The notes beneath the pieces were generated by a model that had not been told where the DNA came from, made no database searches, and saw nothing but the letters and a program-made list of their open reading frames with translations. The position numbers were made by a program, and so were the translations under genes. Below, piece after piece: positions 1-10,006 of a stretch of DNA of 64,000 nucleotides. The DNA lies in NCBI GenBank assembly GCA_910574455.1, contig CAJSYZ010000003.1:248001-312000 (forward strand), given 5' to 3'. The stretch is from Trichaptum fuscoviolaceum (lineage: Eukaryota; Basidiomycota; Agaricomycetes; Hymenochaetales; Trichaptaceae). The stretch's first letter is position 1, and every line of letters starts with the position of its first letter.

Positions 1-1202
1 TATTGCATGCCTAGTATTCCCTAGGTATGCATCCCCTGAATAAATGTACAGCAAGGCTGATTCACCCTACACTGCTTCAACCAGCATTTGCTGAGAGTAA
101 ATGCAGAGGATGGTTTACAGCAACGCTGTACTTCATTCAATCAGCTACCTGGCAGCAGTGTCGCGATTAGGCTTCGTTACGACATCGAAGCACCGGCTTC
201 TTCGAAGTTGGTCCCTGTCGATCTCCCGCGACCCTGATCCACGCCAGAAGTTGCCTGCAACTTATCCCGAGACGATGTATGCATTACATCCGCCCCCCAC
301 GCTCGTTACCCCGCTGCCTGTGCGCCAGCTTGATACCTCGCGCACAATTACATTCCTTTAGTTCGCTTTGTTTCACTTGACCATGCTTCACGCTTGTTCC
401 CTTAGATCTTGCCCAGATGTCCCCCGCACCGAATCCCGAATCCCGGATTCACGTCACTGTATGCGCGGCCTTCGCCCGCAAGATTGTGTAACTAGTTAGT
501 TGCGCGTTTGTGCATGCCCGTTCCCTGTAGATTCTGCCCAGTAGATAAATACCTGTCGCCACCGTAAGGAGCACTCACTTTTGTCCTCTTGTCGAGTGCT
601 TCCTTAGGTGTGTTTCTGTCTTGTCTCTAGTGTAGTTTTACAATGCTAAACTTGTCGAGTGCTTCCTTAGGGAACCTCCTCCTGATACAGAAGTGTTGCC
701 TTGAGATCCCGGTTATCCTGAGCTCTCTGCTCCCGTCCTGAGCACGCCTGCTCTCTGGCTCTCTTGTCTCTGTCTTGTCCCGGATCCCGCTCTGCGAATC
801 CCGCTCTGAGTCCTGTCCAGAATCCCGCTCTGAGATTCCCGCCAGAATCCCGCTCTGCGGTTCCCGCCAAAGTCCCGAACGATACGAATCCAGATTCCCG
901 CACGAATCCAGATTCCCGCGCGAATCCAGATTCCCGCCAGAATCCCGCTTTGCATTCCCCCGCGTCTTGACTCTGTTTCCCCGCGCCTCGACTCTGCCTT
1001 CCCAGCCTCGACTCTGACTCCGTCCTCGCCTTGAGCCCCCTTGCGTCTCGCCCCCGTAGCCCCGCTCCCCGCGCGACTCCGTTGGCGTTGTAGCGTCCTT
1101 AACGGTTCCCTTTCGCCTTCGCCGCTGCCGCGCGCTCTCCCAGGCCTTGCCCCGGAAGCCGCTAACGCGCCCCGGCCCCCAGGTTCCCCCCAGGTCGTAA
1201 CA
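1..1202 (+). repeat. 3' part of a divergent E1-related LTR
   Basis: The stretch ends in GTCGTAACA, the same 3' end as the E1 LTR. It carries the twin motif GAGTGCTTCCTTAGG near 595 and 657, as E1 does near 5714 and 5780, and a TATA-like GATAAATA near 545 followed by ACTTTTGTCCT. The distal part is rich in variants of AATCCAGATTCCCGC. It is longer than the E1 LTR over the matching part, so it is a related family and not a copy. No self-primer binding site follows position 1202, so it is a solo LTR or a 3' LTR. The start lies outside the window. Confidence 0.75.
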
Positions 1203-2278
1203 CTTCTCGTTGTCTGGAATTATGGCGCGAACGCAAGAAATGTGTCCTTTGCTATGGACATGTGTTCGCTCAACTGGTTGTAGGTCTAAACAGGATGGGG
1301 AGTCAATGAGAAGGAATTGGGATTTGGTGCGTGCCCTTTTTTTTGTCTTTATATGCTCTCTGGCTCATCAAATGTGTAGGTCAATACAACAGTCATTTGC
1401 ATGCTTGCGCAGGCCCGCAGCGAGCGTGCAAATACCTTTCAAGTCGTCATGAGCTTCTGGCTCTTAGCAAATGGTGCTTCGAGGGCACTTTTTAATGTCT
1501 TGCATCATGCAGGACTCTCCGTGTCCTACAATACGGCCGTCAAGAAGCTCAAGGACCTCTCAATAGAGTGTCTTCAACATATTCAATCCCTCGTCAAGAA
1601 CACACCGTTTCTCCTCAACTGGGACAATCTGTGTTTGAGATACGATGTGTCTGAACAGCGCGAGGCCAATAAATCTCAATTTCTATCCGGGACAACTTCA
1701 TCAATCATTGAACTCATTGGCATTCGTCTAGGCGACCTCAAATCGACTTTGCTAGCACCTCGCATATATCGACTACCTAACATACACTTTAATACTCAAG
1801 ACAAGCTTCCTTCTGTTCAACAATTGCAACAGCTTCAAGAGTCAATGATATTTCTTATAATCGATATATTATTTCAGCATTATCCTTCATTGAAGACTCG
1901 CTTTAGCGGTGGCCCGAAACCCCCGGTTGTGCAGCTCATACCTGTACATAAAACCGTCCATCACTCCCTTCCCTATCTTACTATCGACGAGTCTTCTATA
2001 GATGGCACCATCAAGATTATCAAAACGATTATTTGTTCAATATTGCGAATGAGCTCGGAGGATCTGCGCTGACACGGTATAATAATTTGTTCCGGGGATC
2101 TCTTGACATATTCTTTAATAGATAAGGTAAGTTTATATGTTTGATATCACTTCATTGACTATTAGCTTACTGGATCGAATTTCAAAGGCATGCGCTGCGC
2201 GCAGGTGCGATGAAGAATTTATCGATAACTTTAGCAAGTGGGTCAACAAATTACTTGGCCTTTTTCATGTCAAAATGG

Positions 2279-3066
2279 TGTCACGACGTGACATAACCCT
2301 TTCCCCTTCGGGGCGCATCCCGGGGATATCTTGCCCTCGGGAAATATCCCGGGGCATTCCCTTCGGGATTTATCCCGGGGTCCATTCCCTTCGGGTTCTC
2401 TCCCTTTCGGGATTTATCCCGGGGTTCTACCCTATGGACTTTCCCGAAGTCCCTTTTCCCTCTTCCTCATGTCTCCCTCATGTTCCCTCACCTGTTTTCC
2501 TCATTCCTCCTTCATTACTCCGATTTTCCAATGTTCTACACATGTCCTGTCACTCCTTTGTTATTTCTTTCCATTTCCTGCCTTAGCTCTACATGTGCAA
2601 GGCCTCATTGTCTACCGCATTGCCCGCATCCCCGATTTCCCACGCTTCCGGAATCCCGGTATCTCTGTCCTTTCTCTATATAAACCCATAGCATTTGTAC
2701 ATAGATACCTTGACTCGAATATCATAAGTCTTTGGGCCTAGCTAGTGGCCAGGCTTTCGAGATCCACCATGCCTTTGTCTTGTCTCCAAATCTAGCTTGC
2801 TTGTTGTCTAGTGCTCTAGACTATCTTTTGTGTTTGACCCGGACATCTCGAGCCTTGCGCGGGAGCACCCCGAAGTCCCCTCGTCGTCGGTCACCCTTGT
2901 CGGATGCCGGAAGCCCCGGATCCTGGTTATACTCGTCTCTCGTCTCTGTTCTCTTTACTTCACTCTTAGATTCGATCTCGCAGGACATCATGTCTCGATA
3001 GGCATGATCTCATTTGTTTACAATAGACAAGACACCACAAGGCATGCATCGGGTCCAAGCCTGACA
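2279..3066 (+). repeat. solo LTR, S family, TSD AATGG
   Basis: Starts TGTCACGACG and ends CCTGACA. Perfect 5-bp duplications AATGG flank it at 2274-2278 and 3067-3071. The same LTR occurs in reverse at 32795-33629 and 36427-37261. It contains a TATA box (TATATAAA, 2677-2684), a transcript-start-like GACTCGAATAT at 2712-2722, and repeated CCCTTCGGGATTTATCCCGG palindrome-like units at 2310-2430. With no internal sequence present, it is a product of LTR-LTR recombination. Confidence 0.93.
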
Positions 3067-4233
3067 AATGGCTGGGACTCGTATGATTGGCAACGAGTAC
3101 TGGGGGAAGCCATTCAGACGAGCACTATGGTCCCTTTGGAAGGTGAACTCGTTGCTTTGTCGACGGCCGATGGTTTGTGGCTGGAAAGCGTCGAAACTTG
3201 CGCCTTTCCAGCCATTAACTGAACTCATTCTGACATTTGCATTACCAGCAAATATCCTCGACGGCTGGCGCTTGGAATGTGGCAAGGATTCGCTGTCAGA
3301 CTGGGTGAAGGACGTCAGTGATATTCAAGATATCAAAAATACCGCCGAACGCGTGTACGCTCGAATTGCGTCACGTCAATGTGTGGAGAGAATGCGCAAA
3401 AAGCCTAAAGAAGCTCGCAATCTGGTATTTGAGAACATCTCTCTATTCAATGCGGATGCCCTCGTTTTACTGGAGTTCAAGACAGCCATACGAGAAGGAG
3501 ATATCGGACGGGTGCTCAATGTCCTTGCGTATTGGATGGTCGAGTTTAGGGGAACTGGCTCAATGCCAAAATATGCGGATGCATTGTTCGAGACCCTGCA
3601 GACATTGAAGCAGATGGACCCAGTTCAAAGGTATTTTTTTTATCTACCTGCACCCCTTTTTTCCGTCCGTTGAACTGACTTACTTATTTACGAAAAAAGG
3701 GAGGCTCATCTTATGAACTGGCTGGTAAACACGTCCGGGAAACCCGGTCGATTCAAGGAGCTCGATCTTCTCCAAGAGCATGAGAACTTCTATATAAAGG
3801 TGTGTTTTTTTTGCTTCATCAACATCTGCTGAATTGTGCTCATGTTTGACATATATTATAGATAATCTACCAGGCCCGGGGTGTTAATAAAAATGATGAA
3901 TGGCTTCGAGTCGTGAGTCTATGTTTATGGGCACTCCGCAGTGTCCTTAAACGAGTCGGAGAAGAATATGAGGTCCCACAAAATGGATCCTCACATACTT
4001 CACCGGATACTCAGAAAGACATGAAGATATTGACGGAATACTTGCTAACGCATTCCATTCAATCTTTCTGCCCTGGACGAGGTCTTGACGATGATACGCT
4101 CGAGGCGCGCAATTTCTTCAAAAATGGCACTCATTATGGTGATACGCCTAAGGCCTTCAAGAACTTTGTCCGGGACACGAGGAAGGCCTCCTACAGAGCA
4201 AGTTCAACGTCTACGCAAACACCGAACGTGAGG

Positions 4234-4298
<65 letters not shown>

Positions 4299-4308
4299 GG
4301 AATCAGAC
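4234..4308 (+). repeat. hexanucleotide repeat coding Glu-Pro
   Basis: About twelve near-perfect copies of CCAGAA, read as Glu-Pro repeats near the C-terminus of the DUF6589 protein. The number of copies is probably polymorphic. Confidence 0.9.
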
Positions 4309-4425
4309 TCAGAACCGGAGGAGATTACTCAAGAAGACCTGGAGGGCGAAGACCCAGACTTTGCATCGACTGTCGCTGCTGTCCGCAATTTGGCACGGAA
4401 CCTTGATCTTGAAGTAGACTCGTAA

Positions 4426-4584
4426 ACCAGTCGCTTCGTAGTACATACTTACTTGGTGAGCACTTCCAATATCAATCAAGGGAGCTAACATCTGATATTA
4501 TTTATGGAGGAATTTACTTATTGTTATATATTTTCATCAAAATTAATACAAGAAGACGTCTCTTTCGAGAGGAAGACGCAAGGT
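4426..4584. other. short intergenic spacer between convergent 3' ends
   Basis: AT-rich spacer between the stop codons of the DUF6589 gene (plus) and the helicase C-terminus (minus). I see no further gene here. Confidence 0.6.
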
Positions 4585-5183
4585 CTACAAATTGAGGTTA
4601 AGGACAAGATTTTCTGTAAGCCGGACTTTGGAACCGGCATTGGTGCGTGTGTCCTTGCTTTCTCCCCTATTACTCGAATCTCCAGCCCCTTCGTCCTCAT
4701 CCTTGTCTAATTCATCTTCAGTGTCTTCTTGAGTTGGATGATCTTGATCGAATTTCTGGTAGATATCCTGGAGCTCAATGAAGAGCTCATGACCATATTC
4801 GTTTGGAACTGGCACGAGGTCTTCGTGAGACCGCATGCCAAAGGCCCAGCGGACCCGGGTTAACAGGTCAGTCGCTGATGAGATTCGCTTGCCTTGAGAG
4901 GCAAGTTTATCAATAATATCATCATGCAGGAGGGACCCGGCAGTTATCGATAGAACGCCTGGATACAGTCGTTCGACCAAACGTTCCCTCCATTCGTCCA
5001 TACGCCCTGTCGCATAGGCTTGAAACTCCTTGGACGCAGTCGCACATCGACCCCGTTTCAATCCTGGTCTCTTCTTGAGCTTGATATCTTCCATAGGAAG
5101 GTCCTTGGGGTTGCAGTTGGAACAGCAGCGGGCCTGAGGGCCGTCTTTATACAGGGTGTTTACTTTGTAAAGAAGACGGACTA
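4585..5183 (-). pseudogene. C-terminal exon of a RecQ-like helicase
   Basis: Read on the minus strand from 5183, the frame gives VRLLYKVNTLYKDGPQARCC, then a Cys-containing segment (CCSNCNP), a mixed-charge region, ITAGSLLHDDIIDKLASQGK, and an acidic tail, with the stop at 4585-4587. It is the continuation of the helicase fragment at 31000-31821: that exon starts with the nucleotides TC after a GT-AG intron, and the joined codon G+TC (Val) leads straight into this frame. The open frame running upstream to 5415 is LTR sequence and not part of the gene. The RecQ assignment rests on the helicase half. The product would be a DNA helicase C-terminus, here cut from its core. Confidence 0.75.
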
Positions 5184-6001
5184 TGTCGAGATCCCAGGCC
5201 CCTTTTCTCATTTCCCGCACTTTCCCGCCAAGGATCCCGACATGAGCAGACAATCCCGCGGGGAGAATCCCGCCATTGGATTCCCCGCGCGAAACCTCAT
5301 TCCCGAATCGCACGATCCCATGCTCACGTGACTGATCCCGCACCACCGTCCCGGCAACCATGCACACATACACACACTCATTTACGACGACCCGCCACGG
5401 CACACGTACATTCACTTATCAACATACGCTCATTAATCCGCTAGTACCTCAAGGTGACGACCTGCAACAGTCTGGCATACCTAGTCTGGCTAGTCGCGGC
5501 CCCGGACCAGACGCTGACGTCCACGGACAGGCCGTAGCTATCTGGAGAGACGGGATGGACATGCCTAGCATTGCGGTCGTAGCATGTATCGTTTGTAGTA
5601 GATAGGTGCGCATTGCGCAAGGACACTTAGCGTAGATTAACTATACAGTCTTTACGAAGTAGATAAATAGCTGTAGGCATCGTAAGGAGCACCCCACTTT
5701 TGACCTCTTGTGGAGTGCTTCCTTAGGTGCGATCTCTCTCTTTTCTCCTGTGTAGTTAGTTGCGCAATACTTACTTGTGGAGTGCTTCCTTAGGGATCCG
5801 CTTACTTGACGTTCAAAGCAGTGAAGAGTCCTAGCTGGCCTTGAGAATCCCGCGACGCGCCTGGATAGAATCCCGCGCGTTTCCCCGCCTGAATTCCCAC
5901 GCTCGTTCCAGTCGCGAATCCAGATTCCCGAACGCGGGTTCCTGTCGCGAATTCCAGTTTCCCGAAACTGTTTCCCGCTACAATTCCCGACGGTCGTAAC
6001 A
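5184..6001 (+). repeat. E1 5' LTR
   Basis: TGTCGAGATC to GGTCGTAACA, 818 bp. Shares variants with the E2 3' LTR (GGTTCCTGTC, CCGCTACAAT, GTTTCCCCGC, CGTTCCAGTC or its derivative) that the E1 3' LTR lacks. TATA-like GATAAATA lies at 5662-5669, and the predicted transcript start ACTTTTGACCT at 5696-5706. Confidence 0.93.
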
Positions 6002-6003
6002 TT

Positions 6004-6014
6004 AGGTCAAAAGT
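6004..6014 (+). other. E1 self-primer binding site
   Basis: AGGTCAAAAGT, three bases after the LTR, is the exact reverse complement of ACTTTTGACCT at 5696-5706 in the LTR. This matches the Tf1-type self-priming arrangement; no tRNA-type TGG site directly follows the LTR. Confidence 0.8.
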
Positions 6015-6090
6015 CCTGGCTCACCGCCGCTCGGACTCGACACCCTCACGCTCTTTACTTCTACCCCCGCACCCGTACCGCCGACCCGCG

Positions 6091-7299
6091 ATGTCGTCCC
6101 ACCAGGAATGGGGAGGACTTGCAGACACCTTCGCTTTCCCGTCCCCGAACTCCTCGATGGAGGAAGACAAACTCCAGCCCATCCTTGATCGCCTCGACAC
6201 CCTCGAAAAGCGCTACTCCAAGCTAGTCAGCGAACACAATCAGGTCCTGAACACAGTCGCCCAGCTCAAGCACGCCAACCGGGCGTTAGAAGCCCAAATC
6301 GCGAGTCAGCCCGCCTCCCCGTCTGGGGGTGGAGCAGGGCTCAAGATGAAGCTTCCCGACACCTTCGAAGGCGAACGAGCCAAGCTGGAAAACTGGATTC
6401 ACCAGATTAAGCTCTACCTGTTCGGACAACATCCGGGACTAGACGAAACCCGCAAGGTCGCATTCGCTCTGATGCTACTGCGGGGGCCGGCGCAAGACTG
6501 GGCACGACCCATTCTAGATCGACTCCAGGACATCCCGACACCGCCAGAAGCCGCCAGCCTGGAGGCCCTGTTCACCGCCCTTCGCGCCTCTTACGGGGAA
6601 ATCGATGCAGACAAAGCCGCAGCCGACAAGCTGATGTGCCTACGCCAGACAGGAACGGTCGCCGAGTTTGCGTCGCAATTCCGTGCCCTCCAAGCCCTCA
6701 CCGGGTGGCCCAAGGACGCGACGACGGATGTCATCTACCTCGACATGTTCCGGAAGGGACTCAAAGACCAGGTTCGCCAGCACATCGCCAGCACAGAGGC
6801 GAAGGATATGAAATTCGATGCCTACGTCAACTGGGTTTCCGAGACGGACGAGAAGCTAAGGCTCGCACACGCCTATGGACCAGTATCAAAGCCAGCAGCT
6901 ATGCCCCGAAGCAATCCCGGCACCACTAGTTCAGCTCCGCGTACAATCCCGACTGCGGGCGCAAGCTCGACGAAGGATCCCAACGCAATGGAGATTGACC
7001 GGGTGCGCCGGGAACGCAGGAGTAAGGGACTATGCTACTACTGCGGAGAGAAAGACCATTTGGTGAGCGATTGCCCAACGCGACCGCCATCCCGAAACCT
7101 AAAGGCTATGAAATCCACGTCCCCGTCGAGCCCATCGCCCCCCGCGCTCCAGTCGTTCGAAGAAACGCTCAAACGTATGGCGGAACAGTACGTCCAGAAT
7201 GTGCAGCAGTCCGTGCTACAGAACGCATTCGCCGCCATGACGCCCGCCGCCAAGAACGTTCACAATCCCAAAGCCCCGCCCCCAGCGGATTTTCAGTAG
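6091..7299 (+). CDS. gag: E1 Gag
   Basis: 402 residues, starting at the first ATG of the predicted transcript. Residues about 20-70 look like a coiled coil (ILDRLDTLEKRYSKLVSEH), residues 85-250 form the retrotransposon Gag domain (FEGERAKLENWIHQIKLYL, DVIYLDMFRKGLKDQVRQHI), and residues 315-328 are a CCHC zinc knuckle (CYYCGEKDHLVSDC) that binds nucleic acid. Gag would form the virus-like particle in which reverse transcription takes place. The frame is intact. Pol overlaps its 3' end by more than 260 nt in the -1 frame; I found no canonical slippery heptamer at the gag stop. Confidence 0.92.
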   Translation: MSSHQEWGGLADTFAFPSPNSSMEEDKLQPILDRLDTLEKRYSKLVSEHNQVLNTVAQLKHANRALEAQIASQPASPSGGGAGLKMKLPDTFEGERAKLENWIHQIKLYLFGQHPGLDETRKVAFALMLLRGPAQDWARPILDRLQDIPTPPEAASLEALFTALRASYGEIDADKAAADKLMCLRQTGTVAEFASQFRALQALTGWPKDATTDVIYLDMFRKGLKDQVRQHIASTEAKDMKFDAYVNWVSETDEKLRLAHAYGPVSKPAAMPRSNPGTTSSAPRTIPTAGASSTKDPNAMEIDRVRRERRSKGLCYYCGEKDHLVSDCPTRPPSRNLKAMKSTSPSSPSPPALQSFEETLKRMAEQYVQNVQQSVLQNAFAAMTPAAKNVHNPKAPPPADFQ

Positions 7300-9653
7300 G
7301 GTCGTATTGCTCAGTCGCGCCCTATACGACCCAACCGCCCTTGTGGCCGAAGAACTCTCTTAATAATGGTCCCTTGTATTTAACCATCTCTACAATAGAC
7401 CGTCGTCTTCGACGACATTTGAAGTTCCCGGTACAGGTTAGCGACGGAAAGATGGATGCCTTAGCCACAGTAATGTTAGACAGCGGTGCGTCGGGAACTT
7501 TCATAAATTCCCGCTACGTTTCGCGACACGGACTCCAGACCCGGGACTTGGTAATCCCAATACTTTTGCGCAACGCGGACAATTCCCCGAACGCGATTGG
7601 ACGCATCACCAAGGAAGTAGTCCTCAACGTCGAGATGAAGGGACACTTAGAACAGTTGACCATGGCCGTCGCGGATATTGGCGACGACAATATTATCATG
7701 GGGATCGACTGGTTGCGGCACCATAACCCAACCATTGACTGGACCAACGACGTGGTCGATCTCAACCGCTGCCCGCCTCAGTGTGATAACCAGCAACGCC
7801 TGGTCCCGCTTCCCCGCCTCGCCATAGCAGAAGAAGTCGAGACCCCCTGGGGGCCCGACAGGACCCAGGCCGAATGGGAAGCTGTCCCACCAGGATTTCG
7901 GTACTCAGAAAAATATTGGGACCAGTACCACGACGCTGAATCCTACTTCGTCACGACGGACTACCATTTCGCGTACAAAATTGCCGCCTCGTACACCCAC
8001 TCCCAGGCCATCGCTGAGAAGTCAGCAGTGAAGGAAGGCGAGAAAACCTTCGAGGAACTAGTTCCCCCCGAATTTCGTGAGTTTGCCGACGTTTTCTCGA
8101 AAGTTGAATCCGAAAGGCTTCCACTGCGCAAACCGTATGATCACGCCATAGATTTAGAACCCGGGAAGGTTCCCCCGTACAGCAAAATCTATCCGTTGGC
8201 CCCGGCCGAACGCGACGCCCTTCGCGAATTCGTTGACGAAAACCTGCGCAAAGGGTACATACGACCTTCGAAATCCCGTGCAGCGGCTCCCGTCTTCTTT
8301 ATCAAGAAAAAGGACGGAACCTTGCGCATGGTAGTCGATTACCGACGACTGAACGATATCACGGTCAAGAATTGATACCCGCTTCCCCTCACGATGGAAC
8401 TCGTAGACGCACTGCAAAAGGCGAAGGTTTTCACGACGTTAGATTTGCGATGGGGCTACCACAACGTGCGACTGAAGCAAGGCGACGAGTGGAAGGCCGC
8501 ATTTCGGACTCAGGCAGGACATTTCGAACCAACGGTGATGACATTCGGGCTCACGAATGCCCCGGCGACCTTCCAGCACATGATGAACGATATCTTCAAA
8601 GACCTCATTGGAGTATACGTGATCATCTATCTTGACGACTTGCTAATCTTTTCCGAAGATGAATTGCAGCACGATGAACACGTACGGGAAGTCCTTAAGC
8701 GGCTGCGCGAAAACGACTTGTTCTGCAAACCCAAAAAGTGCAAATTCAAACAGACTTCCGTCGAGTATCTCGGGATGATTATTTCGCAGGGAAAGGTGGC
8801 GATGGATCCCGCCAAGGTACAGGCGGTCCTCGACTGGCCTACCCCGAAAAAGGTGAAAGACATTCAAGCCTTCCTCGGGTTCGCGAATTTCTATCAACGC
8901 TTCATTCGGGATTTCTCGCACATCGTCAAACCGCTCACGACGCTGCTGAAGAAGGACGTTCGCTGGGCCTGGACGGAAAACCAGCAGTTTGCTTTCGACT
9001 ATCTCAAGCGCATGTTCACGACCGCCCCCGTCCTGATGATGCCAGACATGTCGCGACAATTCATCGTGGAATGTGACGCCTCTGATTTCGCGACCGGCGC
9101 GGTCTTGTCCCAGGAAGGCGACGACGGGCTGATACATCCGGTTGCCTTTTTCTCGAAATCCCTCAACGATGCGGAACGCAACTACAAGATTTATGACAAG
9201 GAGCTACTCGCAATTATTAGAGCTCTTGACGAGTGGCGCCATTATCTCGAAGGTGCGAGTCATAAACTCGATATCATGTCTGACCACAAGAATCTGCTAT
9301 ATTTCTCTGAATCCCGAACGCTGACGCGACGCCAAGCCCGGTGGAGTCTGTTCCTCACCCGCTTCGATTTTATGATTCGCCATCGCCCAGGGCGACTCGG
9401 GGGCAAACCCGACGCCATGTCACGACGCGTTGACCTTCAACCAGAAGGCGAAGACAACACGGGACGGACCCTCTTGACCCCCGAAATGTTTCGACTAAAG
9501 GCAATTCGTCGGGGAATGACACAGGTACACGGGGATCAGGCCCTCCTACGACGCATTCGTAAGTCAGATCAGTATGAAGACGAACTGGTGGACGCGATCG
9601 AGCTGGTCAAGTCCAAGGCGCCTCGAGTCCTGACCAAGGAACTTGAGGACTGG
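7032..9653 (+). pseudogene. pol: E1 Pol, part 1: protease, RT, RNase H
   Basis: Frame -1 to gag. Order: aspartic protease with LDSGASGTFI near 7480 and IIMGIDWLRHHNP near 7700; reverse transcriptase with SRAAAPVFFIKKKDGTLRMV, LDLRWGYHNVR and the catalytic YLDDLL near 8630; RNase H with VECDASDFATGA near 9066, DKELLAI and DHKNLLYF. A TGA at 8373-8375 replaces the CGA (Arg) seen in the sister copy E2, after VDYRRLNDITVKN, and stops RT early. The frame resumes unchanged. After KELEDW it is cut by E4 at 9653 and continues at 16241. Confidence 0.93.
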
Positions 9654-9994
9654 TATCAGCGACAGCTAGCAGCGACGACAACGACCACTGGGCTGTGCCT
9701 CTACTCAATCTCAGCAAGAAAGGTTGGAGGGATAAAGAAGTATATTAGCTACTGCTAACCAGAGGTTAGATCAGATCAAAGCTAGAGTACAACAAAAGCG
9801 AAGCTGTCTACTTATATACTGCAGGGTGTGGCTGTGTCGCACTGCCCCGTTACTAAGCTACTATGCCAGAAGGTTCCATGGATTACTAAGTAGCGTCAGT
9901 GATTAGTAAAAGAAGATGACTACGCGTGAATGCATAAGTGATGACAAAGAAAAGAAAAGATAAATAAAAAGAAAAGGAAATTGAGTTCATGACA
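9654..9994 (-). repeat. E4 3' LTR
   Basis: 341 bp. It is preceded (in element sense) by the polypurine tract read as AAAGGGGGGGGTTA. It contains TATATAAG and the transcript-start motif AGCTTTGATCT (plus-strand 9773-9783 as AGATCAAAGCT). Confidence 0.93.
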
Positions 9995-10006
9995 TAACCC
10001 CCCCCT

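Larger units (their letters stand above)
1203..4425 (+). pseudogene. DUF6589-domain protein gene, interrupted by a solo LTR
   Basis: I recognise this as the DUF6589 family of agaricomycetes (function unknown) from RANTFQVVMSFWLLANGASR, NWDNLCLRYDVSEQREANKS, GDLLTYSLIDK and GLFHVKMAGTR. Probable introns are 1329-1410, about 2127-2190, 3631-3699 and 3800-3861, all GT-AG; the last two join open frame exactly (VQ-REAHLMNW and YIK-IIYQARG). A solo LTR at 2279-3066 splits the codons between LFHVKM and AGTRMIG. Around 2060-2120 the frame also needs a shift, so the gene was probably already decaying or has an intron I misplace. The 3' exon ends in an acidic tail with Glu-Pro repeats and stops at 4425. 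The N-terminus before 1329 is unclear. Confidence 0.75.

Noticed and set aside
2311..2741. Several overlapping frames rich in Pro/Ser/Phe
   Set aside because: They lie wholly inside the S LTR and come from its CCCTTCGGGATT repeats.
5184..5415. Open minus-strand frame starting MNVRVPWRVV and running into the helicase C-terminus
   Set aside because: Positions above 5183 are LTR sequence; the fusion is a chance open frame. The same LTR frame appears at 30181-30412 and 51266-51497.
6002..6040. tRNA-type primer binding site after the E1 LTR
   Set aside because: No TGG directly after the LTR; the 11-nt self-complement explains the region better, and does so in all families.
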